The notes under the pieces: model-generated | What the model was told of the DNA's origin: nothing | Databases searched by the model: none | The model's input: the letters and a program-made list of their open reading frames with translations, nothing else | Shown: in pieces, positions 1 through 6,349 of the stretch | How positions within the stretch are numbered: the first letter of the stretch is position 1 | How the letters are laid out: each line of letters opens with the position of its first letter | Source of the DNA: Anaerolineae bacterium | GTDB taxonomy: Bacteria > Chloroflexota > Anaerolineae > Aggregatilineales > UBA3940 | Direction: 5' to 3' | DNA: 25,520 nucleotides | NCBI GenBank assembly: GCA_016926985.1 | Contig: JAFGNO010000160.1 | Coordinates: forward strand, 1 to 25,520 | Position numbers and translations under genes: made by a program

Positions 1-356
1 GAGGACATCAGGGGCTGCGAGCGGCGATCCCCCAGCACAATCATTTCATTGGCAACAAGCTCAGTGCGGTAATGCTTTTTACCTTCTTCGTCCTCCCAGC
101 CGCGCGTCTGCAAGCGTCCTTCAACATAGACCTGCTGACCTTTGCTGAGATACTGGTTGCAGATTTCGGCAAGGTTGCCCCAGGCAACGACATTAAACCA
201 CTCGGATTCTTCATGGCGCTCCCCTTCAGCAGAAGTCCAGGTGCGCGTTGTCACCACGCTGAATGAGGTAACCGGGCGCCCGCCAGGCGTATAACGCATC
301 TCCGGATTGCGGCCCAGGTGCCCAATAATCATAACTTTGTTAAGTCCGCGGCTCAT
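1..356 (-). CDS. ssb: single-stranded DNA-binding protein SSB, C-terminus cut by window edge
   Basis: Binds single-stranded DNA in replication, recombination and repair, normally as a tetramer. The reading frame was translated by hand on the minus strand from ATG at 356-354 and stays open to base 1, giving about 118 residues. It opens with MSRGLNKVMIIGHLGRNPEM and carries the OB-fold hallmarks of bacterial SSB: RYTPGGRPVTSFSV, EWFNVVAWG and GQQVYVEGRLQTRGW. The acidic C-terminal tail that recruits partner proteins lies outside the window. The start is 36 bases after the rpsF stop, and a purine-rich AAAGAGCA precedes it. The order rpsF-ssb is the widespread bacterial arrangement (usually followed by rpsR), so it is probably co-transcribed with rpsF. 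Confidence 0.96.
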   Translation of the reverse strand, partial: MSRGLNKVMIIGHLGRNPEMRYTPGGRPVTSFSVVTTRTWTSAEGERHEESEWFNVVAWGNLAEICNQYLSKGQQVYVEGRLQTRGWEDEEGKKHYRTELVANEMIVLGDRRSQPLMS

Positions 357-392
357 CTGTATTGCTCTTTCGCCGGCGATCGGGCGATCAGG

Positions 393-680
393 CTAACTCT
401 CGTCACGTGTGATAAGGTATCGCAGCACATCTTCAGCAATACTTAAATAGCGCTCAAGCCCTGGCGGGGCACTGGGTGGAAGCAGGAGTTTATATACAAT
501 ATAGTATCCGTCCCGCTCGCCGTCGATCTGATATGCCAGCCGCCGTCGCCCCCAGTGGTTGGCCTCCTGAACGGTACCACCACTGGTGTTTATCCAGTTT
601 TCCACGGTTTCAATCAACGCAGTCAAATCTGCCTCGGCCAGATCAGCGCGAAGCACTACCATCAGTTCATATTTACGCAT
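393..680 (-). CDS. rpsF: 30S ribosomal protein S6
   Basis: Small-subunit ribosomal protein that pairs with S18 on the platform of the 30S subunit. The 95-residue product begins MRKYELMVVLRADLAEADL and contains the S6 signature segments NHWGRRRLAYQI and DGYYIVYKLLLPP, so it is full length for the family (95 to 105 residues). The frame is open upstream to 764, but the extra N-terminus (MAHLGAFPP...) has no S6 character. The ATG at 680-678 follows a strong ribosome binding site GGAAAGGGGAT, so I chose that start. It is followed by ssb. The long leader folds into a strong multi-part hairpin that overlaps the ribosome binding site, which suggests feedback control by the S6:S18 complex. Confidence 0.97.
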   Translation of the reverse strand: MRKYELMVVLRADLAEADLTALIETVENWINTSGGTVQEANHWGRRRLAYQIDGERDGYYIVYKLLLPPSAPPGLERYLSIAEDVLRYLITRDES

Positions 681-690
681 TAAAGCATCC

Positions 691-748
691 CCTTTCCATG
701 GGTTTGCCCTGCCACATGTCTGGAGATAGACAGTGCAGGGCGGAAAGG
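691..748 (-). promoter_or_regulatory. structured rpsF leader, candidate S6:S18 autoregulatory RNA
   Basis: Read on the minus strand, three perfect stems are nested in the rpsF leader. The outer stem is CCTTTCC (748-742) with GGAAAGG (697-691). The middle stem is GCCCTGC (741-735) with GCAGGGC (712-706). The inner stem is TGTCT (732-728) with AGACA (721-717). The apical loop is ATCTCC. An eight-base bulge, AAACCCAT (705-698), lies on the 3' side between the outer and middle stems. The outer stem contains the start of the rpsF ribosome binding site. The layout (outer stem, one-sided 3' bulge, long hairpin) resembles the known S6:S18-binding leader. The bulge reads ACCC where I recall ACCG, so family membership is an inference. 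Confidence 0.6.
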
Positions 749-773
749 CTCCTAAATGGGCCAATTTGCCACA

Positions 774-802
774 AGTTTAACGCATACGGCCCTCAGGATC
801 AA
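774..802 (-). promoter_or_regulatory. candidate promoter for rpsF-ssb
   Basis: On the minus strand TTGATC (802-797) and TAAACT (779-774) are separated by 17 bases. Each box matches four of six consensus positions. Transcription would start near 767, giving a leader of about 87 bases that contains the whole folded structure. The match is only moderate. Confidence 0.4.
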
Positions 803-809
803 TGTTTTG

Positions 810-839
810 TTGCCAGTCTCATGAAAGGATTGCTATAAT
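810..839 (+). promoter_or_regulatory. promoter of tRNA-Met
   Basis: TTGCCA (810-815) and TATAAT (834-839) are 18 bases apart, and TGC immediately before the -10 makes it an extended -10 element. The predicted start is a few bases ahead of the tRNA at 851. Confidence 0.75.
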
Positions 840-850
840 AGGCACAGATT

Positions 851-925
851 GGCGATGTAGCTCAAAGGCAGAGCAACGGACTCATAAGCCGTGGGTTACT
901 GGTTCAAGTCCAGTCATCGCCACCA
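851..925 (+). tRNA. tRNA-Met (anticodon CAT), elongator type
   Basis: A full cloverleaf can be drawn by hand. The acceptor arm is GGCGATG with CATCGCC. The D-arm is GCTC/GAGC with a short seven-base loop. The anticodon stem ACGGA/GCCGT has an A-G pair next to the loop CTCATAA. The variable loop is GGGTT, and the T-arm is ACTGG-TTCAAGT-CCAGT. The discriminator is A, and CCA is encoded at 923-925. Position 1 pairs normally with 72, so it is not an initiator. A CAT anticodon could also be the lysidine-modified tRNA-Ile2, but the acceptor and D-arm sequence fit elongator Met better. Confidence 0.92.
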
Positions 926-927
926 GG

Positions 928-952
928 AAACGCCCCTGTTCCGGGGCGTTTT
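928..952 (+). terminator. intrinsic terminator after tRNA-Met
   Basis: AAACGCCCC (928-936) pairs perfectly with GGGGCGTTT (943-951) across a six-base loop. T residues follow, then a further TTTT at 955-958. Confidence 0.85.
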
Positions 953-1036
953 GGTTTTCGCCCCTGTCTGTGTCTTCCTGCTTTCTCAATGCATGGCAGG
1001 TCAATAATACAAGTACAAAACAGTGTTTCTGCTTCA

Positions 1037-1066
1037 TTGTATTCCCTGGTTGTTCGGTGTTATAAT
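1037..1066 (+). promoter_or_regulatory. promoter of tatA
   Basis: TTGTAT (1037-1042) and TATAAT (1061-1066) are 18 bases apart. TGT directly before the -10 makes it an extended -10. The predicted start near 1073 leaves a leader of about 40 bases that contains the tatA ribosome binding site. Confidence 0.7.
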
Positions 1067-1111
1067 GAGTCTAATAACATCCGGATTTATTGCTCAAGAA
1101 GGGCCTGCCAG

Positions 1112-1297
1112 ATGGGTTTAGTAAGAAATATGGGTGGATTTGAGTGGCTGATTATTCTGGCACTGGCACTGCTGCTTTTTGGTGTGGGCCGAGTGTCCAA
1201 GGTCGGACGGGAGTTAGGCTCAGCAATCAGTGAGTTTAGAAAAGGGCTACGAGAAGGGAAGGACATCTCCGACGACGAAACAACTGATGAGACATAG
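1112..1297 (+). CDS. tatA: twin-arginine translocase pore subunit TatA/TatE family
   Basis: Membrane component of the Tat pathway, which exports folded proteins. The 61-residue product shows the TatA plan: a short N-terminus, a single membrane helix (about residues 8-24, GGFEWLIILALALLLFGVG), a hinge and an amphipathic helix (SKVGRELGSAISEFRKGL), then a charged tail rich in Asp and Glu. The conserved Phe-Gly of the hinge is present in LLFGVG. The start at 1112 is preceded by AAGAAGGG at a good distance. The frame extends upstream to 989 and an internal ATG follows at codon 7 (MGGFEW), but neither has a better ribosome binding site. It is a single-gene unit with its own promoter and terminator; tatC is not in the window. 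Confidence 0.92.
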   Translation: MGLVRNMGGFEWLIILALALLLFGVGRVSKVGRELGSAISEFRKGLREGKDISDDETTDET

Positions 1298-1350
1298 CCA
1301 CTAGCTTATACCACGCCTCATGACTACGTCAATACTGTTCTGCTTACTGG

Positions 1351-1380
1351 CGCCCCTTGATATGGGGCGTTTCAGGTTTT
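1351..1380 (+). terminator. probable terminator after tatA
   Basis: CGCCCC (1351-1356) pairs with GGGGCG (1364-1369) around a seven-base loop. TTT and then TTTT at 1377-1380 follow with a short interruption. The stem is nearly the same as that of the terminator at 928-952. A weak alternative start for the next gene (1357) lies inside this hairpin, which argues against that start. Confidence 0.6.
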
Positions 1381-1407
1381 ACCAGAGAATGGAAGATTGG
1401 AGAAGAT

Positions 1408-2457
1408 ATGGCTGACTATAGAATTGATACTGATGGGCTGGTTGAGTTTCTTGTGGGGTTGCTGAATATCCCAAGCCCGACCGGCTACCATGAAGAAGCG
1501 ATTCCATACTGCGAGCATGCCTTCAGCGCCCTCCCCCTGTCCCTGTCCCGAAGCCGGAAGGGAGCGCTGGTGGGTGTCTGGGAGGGTCAGTCAAGTGATG
1601 CACCCCGGGGACTGACTGCCCATGTTGATACGCTTGGCGCCATGGTCTCTCAGGTCAAGGGCAATGGCCGGCTGGCAATGACACAATTGGGGGGATGGTC
1701 GTGGGGAGCGGTTGAGGGCGAAGGTATTACCATATTGACACAATCAGGAAAGACCTATCGGGGCACCATTCTGCCCACGATGGCCTCTGTTCATATCTAT
1801 GGCGCTGATGCCCGAACTTTCAAGCGAGAGCAGAATTTCTACGAGGTACGGCTCGACGAGAACGTGAGCAATGCAGAACAGGTCACCGAACTGCGGATAT
1901 CCGTGGGTGATTTTGTTGCTTTTGACCCACGTGTTGAGGTCGGGCAGGCAGGATTTATCCGGTCGCGCCACCTCGATGATAAGGCCGGGGTAGCCTGCAT
2001 CTATGCTGCGGTGAAGGCTCTGGCCGAGGTTGGACTGCAGCCAGCCCAGCAGTCGGTGATCCATATCAGCAACTATGAGGAGGTGGGACATGGCGCCGCT
2101 TCCGGTTTCCCGGTTGAACTGGCCGAACTGCTCACCGTGGATATGGCCGCCGCCGGCGGAGACCAGAACTCGGACGAGTTCAGCGTGGGCATCTGTGTTA
2201 AAGATTCCGGCGGGCCATACCATATTGCGATGAGGCGCAGGTTGGTAAGTCTGGCGGAGGACGCATCAATCCCGTATAAGCTGGATATTTATCCGTATTA
2301 TGGCTCAGACGGCGAGGCTTACTGGCGCGCCGGGGGCGATGTAATCGTGGGCTTGATTGGGCCAGGCGTGGATGCCTCGCATCACTATGAACGTACCCAT
2401 ATGGACAGCCTGATAGCAACGACGCGCCTGATCGCCGAATACCTGTTAGCAGAATAG
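1408..2457 (+). CDS. M42 family metallopeptidase
   Basis: Predicted cytoplasmic co-catalytic zinc aminopeptidase of the M42 (glutamyl aminopeptidase / TET) family; 349 residues, a normal length. Metal-site and catalytic motifs are visible in order: AHVDTLG (H72, D74), HLDDKAG (D190), NYEEVGHG (catalytic E224, ligand E225), TVDM (D245) and the last histidine in YERTHMDS (H331). The start at 1408 follows GGAGAAG; an in-frame ATG at 1357 lies in a terminator hairpin and has no ribosome binding site. From memory, segments such as IPSPTGY, YRGTILP and GVDASHHYERTH resemble the M42 subfamily found beside N-acetylglutaminylglutamine amide (NAGGN) synthesis genes, but no such genes are here. It heads a run of seven co-directional genes and is 14 bases ahead of an M19 dipeptidase, consistent with peptide use. 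Confidence 0.9.
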   Translation: MADYRIDTDGLVEFLVGLLNIPSPTGYHEEAIPYCEHAFSALPLSLSRSRKGALVGVWEGQSSDAPRGLTAHVDTLGAMVSQVKGNGRLAMTQLGGWSWGAVEGEGITILTQSGKTYRGTILPTMASVHIYGADARTFKREQNFYEVRLDENVSNAEQVTELRISVGDFVAFDPRVEVGQAGFIRSRHLDDKAGVACIYAAVKALAEVGLQPAQQSVIHISNYEEVGHGAASGFPVELAELLTVDMAAAGGDQNSDEFSVGICVKDSGGPYHIAMRRRLVSLAEDASIPYKLDIYPYYGSDGEAYWRAGGDVIVGLIGPGVDASHHYERTHMDSLIATTRLIAEYLLAE

Positions 2458-2471
2458 CCGGGAGATCATTC

Positions 2472-3548
2472 ATGGCGCTGATTGTCGATGCTCACGAGGA
2501 CATTGCGTGGAATATTCTGACATTTAACCGGGATTATACAACCGGGGTTGGCAGTATCAGGGAGAAGGAGCTTGGAACTGATGCGCCACTCCATAACGGT
2601 AATACGCTGCTTGGCCTTGAGGATTGGCTTGCGGGGGGGGTTGGGATCGTATTCGCCACGCTGTTTGCCGCCCCTGATTATCTCCGCCGCGGTGACTGGG
2701 ATACCCAGTGCTATAAAAACAGCCAGGAGGCTTATCGCATTGCCCGTGCCCAGCTTGATACCTATCACAGACTGACGGACAGCCATGAGCAGTTTTCGCT
2801 GATTGCAAACAAAGATGATCTGTCCGGGGTAATTGCGTCCTGGGAGGAAAGCGATGACGAAGATGGACGGCAGATTGGCCTTCTTACACTCATGGAAGGC
2901 GCCGATCCTATTGTTGAGCCTGAGCAGGTTGAAGAATGGTTCGAAAGCGGTGTGCGAATTGTCGGGCTTTCATGGGAGCGCACCCGGTATGCCGGGGGCA
3001 CACACGAGCCGGGGGACCTGACGCCTGCCGGGAAGACCCTGCTGGAACTGATGTCCGGGCTCGGAATGATGCTTGACCTGAGCCATATTGCGGAGGAAGC
3101 TTACTTCAAGGCGCTCGATCATTTTGAGGGGCAGGTGCTGGTCAGCCACGCCAACCCACGCGTTTTTTGCCCGACAACGCGAGGTTTAACGGATGAGATG
3201 ATCTGCGCTGTCGCTGAACGGCAGGGGGTGATTGGCATTGTTCCCTACAACCGTTTTTTAAAGCCTGGCTGGGCAAAAGGCGATTCCAGGGACGAGGTTG
3301 GGTTGGATGTTGTTTGTGAGGCAATTGATTACGTATGCCAGGTCACCGGAAGCGCCAACCATGTTGGATTGGGCAGCGACTTTGACGGCGGATTCGGGCT
3401 GGAACATGTGCCGTCAGGAATGGATAGTGTGGCCGATCTGGTAAAAATTAGGCCTGTTCTCAACAATATGGGTTATTCGGCATCACAGATCGAGGCAATT
3501 CTGGGGGGCAACTGGTTGCGCCTGCTGCAGCAGGCCCTGCCAGAGTAA
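2472..3548 (+). CDS. membrane dipeptidase-like M19 family peptidase
   Basis: Predicted zinc dipeptidase of the renal dipeptidase family, whose members cleave dipeptides, including those with a D-residue at the C-terminal position. The 358-residue product keeps the expected site: DAHED (H8, D10), LMEGAD (E142 bridging), LDLSH (H205), VSHANPR (H226, R230) and GLGSDFDGG (catalytic aspartate region, D303/D305). There is no signal peptide, so it is probably cytoplasmic, as in many bacterial homologues. The ATG follows GGGAGATC at normal spacing, 14 bases after the M42 peptidase, so the two are probably translated from one message. A run of eight G (2633-2640) lies inside the gene; the frame is intact across it. 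Confidence 0.93.
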   Translation: MALIVDAHEDIAWNILTFNRDYTTGVGSIREKELGTDAPLHNGNTLLGLEDWLAGGVGIVFATLFAAPDYLRRGDWDTQCYKNSQEAYRIARAQLDTYHRLTDSHEQFSLIANKDDLSGVIASWEESDDEDGRQIGLLTLMEGADPIVEPEQVEEWFESGVRIVGLSWERTRYAGGTHEPGDLTPAGKTLLELMSGLGMMLDLSHIAEEAYFKALDHFEGQVLVSHANPRVFCPTTRGLTDEMICAVAERQGVIGIVPYNRFLKPGWAKGDSRDEVGLDVVCEAIDYVCQVTGSANHVGLGSDFDGGFGLEHVPSGMDSVADLVKIRPVLNNMGYSASQIEAILGGNWLRLLQQALPE

Positions 3549-3568
3549 GAACAAGGTAGAGCGAGAGA

Positions 3569-3988
3569 ATGAGCCGGACAGCGCAGTTGGGAGTATTTAC
3601 CATCATTCTTGGGGGAATTGTACTCTTTATGGCTATTTTCCCCGGAGCAGTGGATGCAGATGCCATACCCGGTATCGGCATGGCCCAGATGCTCATGATG
3701 CTGGGCGGGATTGTGCTGGTTATCACGGGTGGGTATGTAATGGCATATGCCATTTTGAAGCAGGGCCGTCGGCTGGCACGTGATATCGGGGTGCGGCTGG
3801 GGCTGACCGGCTTGGTTTTCTCCACAGCAGCCACGATGGCCGATGTACTTGGTTTTGGCACTCATATAGGTGAGGATGGCCCTCTTTTTGGCTGGCTGCA
3901 GGCGGTGGGCATGCTGACGGGATTTGTGATCGCCGCCGCAGGTGTGTTGGTCTATGGCCTGCCACCCAAAGAGACACCGGAGAGCTAG
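3569..3988 (+). CDS. conserved small integral membrane protein, function unknown
   Basis: I do not recognise a characterised family. The 139-residue product is very hydrophobic with four likely membrane helices (about residues 7-25, 38-62, 74-97 and 104-128). The second and third are joined by a basic stretch, KQGRRLARD, which is likely cytoplasmic. The short C-terminal tail is polar (PPKETPES). No catalytic motif or cysteine pair is visible. The ATG at 3569 is preceded by a purine-rich AAGGTAGAGCGAGAGA. It sits 20 bases after the dipeptidase and 9 bases before a glycosyltransferase, so it belongs to the same transcription unit; a role beside the glycosyltransferase is possible but unsupported. 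Confidence 0.75.
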   Translation: MSRTAQLGVFTIILGGIVLFMAIFPGAVDADAIPGIGMAQMLMMLGGIVLVITGGYVMAYAILKQGRRLARDIGVRLGLTGLVFSTAATMADVLGFGTHIGEDGPLFGWLQAVGMLTGFVIAAAGVLVYGLPPKETPES

Positions 3989-3997
3989 CGCCAATCC

Positions 3998-5158
3998 ATG
4001 GAACTGCTGACCCTGTTACTGCTTGTGTATACAGCAGCTATTGTGCTGTTTTTCGCCTGGGCAGCTATGGCCGGACTGAAGTTCCTGGACACCCTGCCCG
4101 AACAGCTCCCCCCTGTGCGTCAGCCCGTCGTGTCGGTGATTGTCCCGGCCCGCAATGAGGAGCGCAATATCTGGCAATGTGCCCGCGGGTTGGTTGCACA
4201 GGATTATCTTAACCTTGAACTGATCTTTGTGGACGACGATTCGGAAGACCAGACGGCCAGCATTCTGGCACAGGTAGCGGCAGAGGACCAGCGAGCGCAG
4301 ATCATCGTACCGGGACAAAAGCCAGAGGGGTGGAACGGCAAGCAGTGGGCCTGCCACAGGGGCTACCTGAATGCCACAGGCGACTGGTTGTGCTTTATGG
4401 ATGCTGATACCTTCGCGGAACCGGGATTGATTAGCCAGGCCATCGCCTTTGCAGAGCGTCAGGAGATTGACCTGCTTACCCTTCAGCCCTGGTACCAGAT
4501 GGCGGGATTATGGGAGCGGGTTGTGCTGCCAGCCATTCTGCTGCCACTGCTATTGATGTTCCCACCGCATCTAATGAACCGGCAAAAGAGTAAAACTGTT
4601 ATCGGCAACGGGCAGTTTATGCTTATCCGGAGAGAGGCCTACGAATCTGCGGGTAGGCATGCCGGAGTTCGTAACAGGATGATGGATGACATTCCTCTGG
4701 CCCGGAATATCCATTCTGCCGGATATCGGGTGTTTGTGGGAAATGGCCCAAAGCTCCTGCGCGTCAGGCTATATACAGGGCTGAGGGAAATCCGAGCTGG
4801 CTGCCTGAAGGCCTCAGTTGAAATCACCAACGGCTGGGCCGCCTCAATGATGCTGGTAGTGTTGAATATGGCAGTAAATGTTGTCCCTGCAATCCTCCTG
4901 ACCTGGGCGGCAGTGGCCGGGTTGTTTTATCCTGCTTTGCTCATGGGGACGGTGGTTTTGATACAGACGGTCTACTATGGCGTGGTCCGCGTGGTTGCGT
5001 TCCGTATCCCCCCATGGTCGGCAATAACCTATCCGCTTGGCAGCCTGATTGCGGGACTAATCCTGATAGAGGGCATGATCCGGCTTGCGTTTGGATTTGA
5101 AATCCGGTGGAAGGGCCGTCCTGTCCTGGGGAGGCCTTCGCTGACCCACAGGAGATGA
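3998..5158 (+). CDS. membrane-anchored family 2 glycosyltransferase
   Basis: Predicted inverting GT-A transferase that moves a nucleotide-sugar residue to a lipid or carotenoid-type acceptor at the membrane. The 386-residue product has an N-terminal membrane helix (about 3-25), a GT2 core starting VVSVIVPARNEERNI, the nucleotide-binding FVDDDSEDQT (about 78-87), the metal-binding DAD triplet (135-137) and an acceptor-side MMDDIPLARNIHSAG segment. Two to three C-terminal membrane helices follow from about residue 280. GWNGKQWACHRG and the C-terminal helices recall the hopene-associated HpnB and carotenoid CrtQ-type transferases. The true acceptor is unknown, and no hopanoid or carotenoid gene is nearby. 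It is closely packed between the small membrane protein and an M50 protease. Confidence 0.85.
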   Translation: MELLTLLLLVYTAAIVLFFAWAAMAGLKFLDTLPEQLPPVRQPVVSVIVPARNEERNIWQCARGLVAQDYLNLELIFVDDDSEDQTASILAQVAAEDQRAQIIVPGQKPEGWNGKQWACHRGYLNATGDWLCFMDADTFAEPGLISQAIAFAERQEIDLLTLQPWYQMAGLWERVVLPAILLPLLLMFPPHLMNRQKSKTVIGNGQFMLIRREAYESAGRHAGVRNRMMDDIPLARNIHSAGYRVFVGNGPKLLRVRLYTGLREIRAGCLKASVEITNGWAASMMLVVLNMAVNVVPAILLTWAAVAGLFYPALLMGTVVLIQTVYYGVVRVVAFRIPPWSAITYPLGSLIAGLILIEGMIRLAFGFEIRWKGRPVLGRPSLTHRR

Positions 5159-5194
5159 CTGCGGGTTATTACACTTGATATGGTGAAGTGAACA

Positions 5195-6316
5195 GTGTGG
5201 CGCTCTGGCAGCATCCCGGTAGTAAAAGTCGCCGGCATCACCGTTGAAGTGCATCTGACGTTCTTTATTGTCGCCGCACTGGGAGCATGGCAGGGCTGGC
5301 GGTTTTTGGGTGGTGTCAAGGGCGCCCTCTACGGGATACTGGGCATAGTCATTCTGTTTGGGGCGGTGCTTGCACATGAGATCGGACATGGGCTGCAGGC
5401 ACGCTGGCAAAAGTTGATGCCGGGTCGGATTATCCTTCTGCCGGTTGGCGGGTTGGCTTACCTGGGCGCTCGCCCGGTTAATGCCTGGCAGGAATTGATT
5501 ATTGCGCTGTCAGGGCCGCTGGCCAACCTGGCCATTGCGCTGATTCTTGCCGGGGGAATGTATGTGATAGCCCCTGGAGGACTGCTGGCATTCCGGCCAT
5601 CCGAACTGGCCTTTTTGCCTGGGAGCACCTTGTTCATAAGTTATTCATTATGGGTTAATGCAGCCCTTTTTTTCTTCAACATGCTACCTGTCTTCCCCAT
5701 GGACGGGGGCACCATCATCCGGGCGGCACTGGCCTCGCCTACAGGTTACCTGCGGGCAACTCAACTGGTGGCGTGGCTGGGATGGCTGAGCGCGGCGGGT
5801 TTTATCATGTACACTGTGCTGTGGCGGCACCTTTTCAGCCAGGCCGTAATGCTGATGTGGCTTGCACTTTCAGCGATTGTGTTGTTGGGGTCATGGCAGG
5901 AAGCGCAGGCAGTATACCAGCGCAGGAGGTTGCTGGAGATCACTGTCGGGGAGCAATGCCGCAAACCGGCAGTTACCTTTGCACCCTGGGAGATGGTCAC
6001 CCTGGAACACACTCGCGAACTGCTAAGGCGGGGGCAGGCTATCCCGGTGGTTTCCCAGACCGGGCAGATCGTTGGCCTGGTCCCCTTCCAGGCAGTCAGG
6101 CGCAGACCAGATGACCGGTCTCCCGTGACAATTGCCCATATTATGACCACCACGTTTCCGGCGCTTCGTCCGGATGAGACGCTCTGGGCAGCCCTTCGTG
6201 AGATCGAGCGAAGCAGCTTTGAAACCCTCCCGGTCGTATCCGGCAATACGTTTATTGGCGTTATCAGCATTGACGATATCAAACAGGCCATGCGTGGCCC
6301 ACAACGCAGGCGCTAG
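5195..6316 (+). CDS. site-2-type intramembrane metalloprotease (M50) with C-terminal CBS domains
   Basis: Predicted intramembrane zinc protease with a cytosolic CBS module that may sense an adenine nucleotide. In the 373-residue product the zinc motif HEIGH is at 61-65 within a membrane helix, and the third ligand lies in NMLPVFPMDGG (D170). About six hydrophobic segments span residues 12-235. The C-terminus (about 265-370) carries one weak and one clear CBS repeat, the latter around FETLPVVSGNTFIGVISIDDI. The PDZ domain of RseP is missing, which is normal for the CBS-type subgroup (SpoIVFB-like). The start is GTG at 5195; upstream ATG frames are closed by stops and the ribosome binding site is weak. 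Its substrate is unknown; no sigma or anti-sigma factor is nearby. Confidence 0.9.
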   Translation: MWRSGSIPVVKVAGITVEVHLTFFIVAALGAWQGWRFLGGVKGALYGILGIVILFGAVLAHEIGHGLQARWQKLMPGRIILLPVGGLAYLGARPVNAWQELIIALSGPLANLAIALILAGGMYVIAPGGLLAFRPSELAFLPGSTLFISYSLWVNAALFFFNMLPVFPMDGGTIIRAALASPTGYLRATQLVAWLGWLSAAGFIMYTVLWRHLFSQAVMLMWLALSAIVLLGSWQEAQAVYQRRRLLEITVGEQCRKPAVTFAPWEMVTLEHTRELLRRGQAIPVVSQTGQIVGLVPFQAVRRRPDDRSPVTIAHIMTTTFPALRPDETLWAALREIERSSFETLPVVSGNTFIGVISIDDIKQAMRGPQRRR

Positions 6317-6349
6317 CCTGACACTATTCTTACAACAGGAGTTTCAACA

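Noticed and set aside
681..764. N-terminal extension of rpsF (MAHLGAFPP...)
   Set aside because: No S6 similarity, and it overlaps the structured leader; the downstream ATG has a strong ribosome binding site.
876..892. A-G mismatch beside the anticodon loop of tRNA-Met as a sign of a broken tRNA
   Set aside because: All other stems pair, promoter, CCA and terminator are present, and this mismatch occurs in other functional Met tRNAs as far as I recall.
928..1380. Two hairpins with almost the same stem (CGCCCC/GGGGCG) flanking tatA, as a possible repeat element
   Set aside because: Loops and flanks differ and each sits at the expected end of a gene, so they are most simply two GC-rich terminators.
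1744..2223. Antisense open frame within the M42 gene
   Set aside because: The plus strand holds all M42 metal-site motifs across the same bases.
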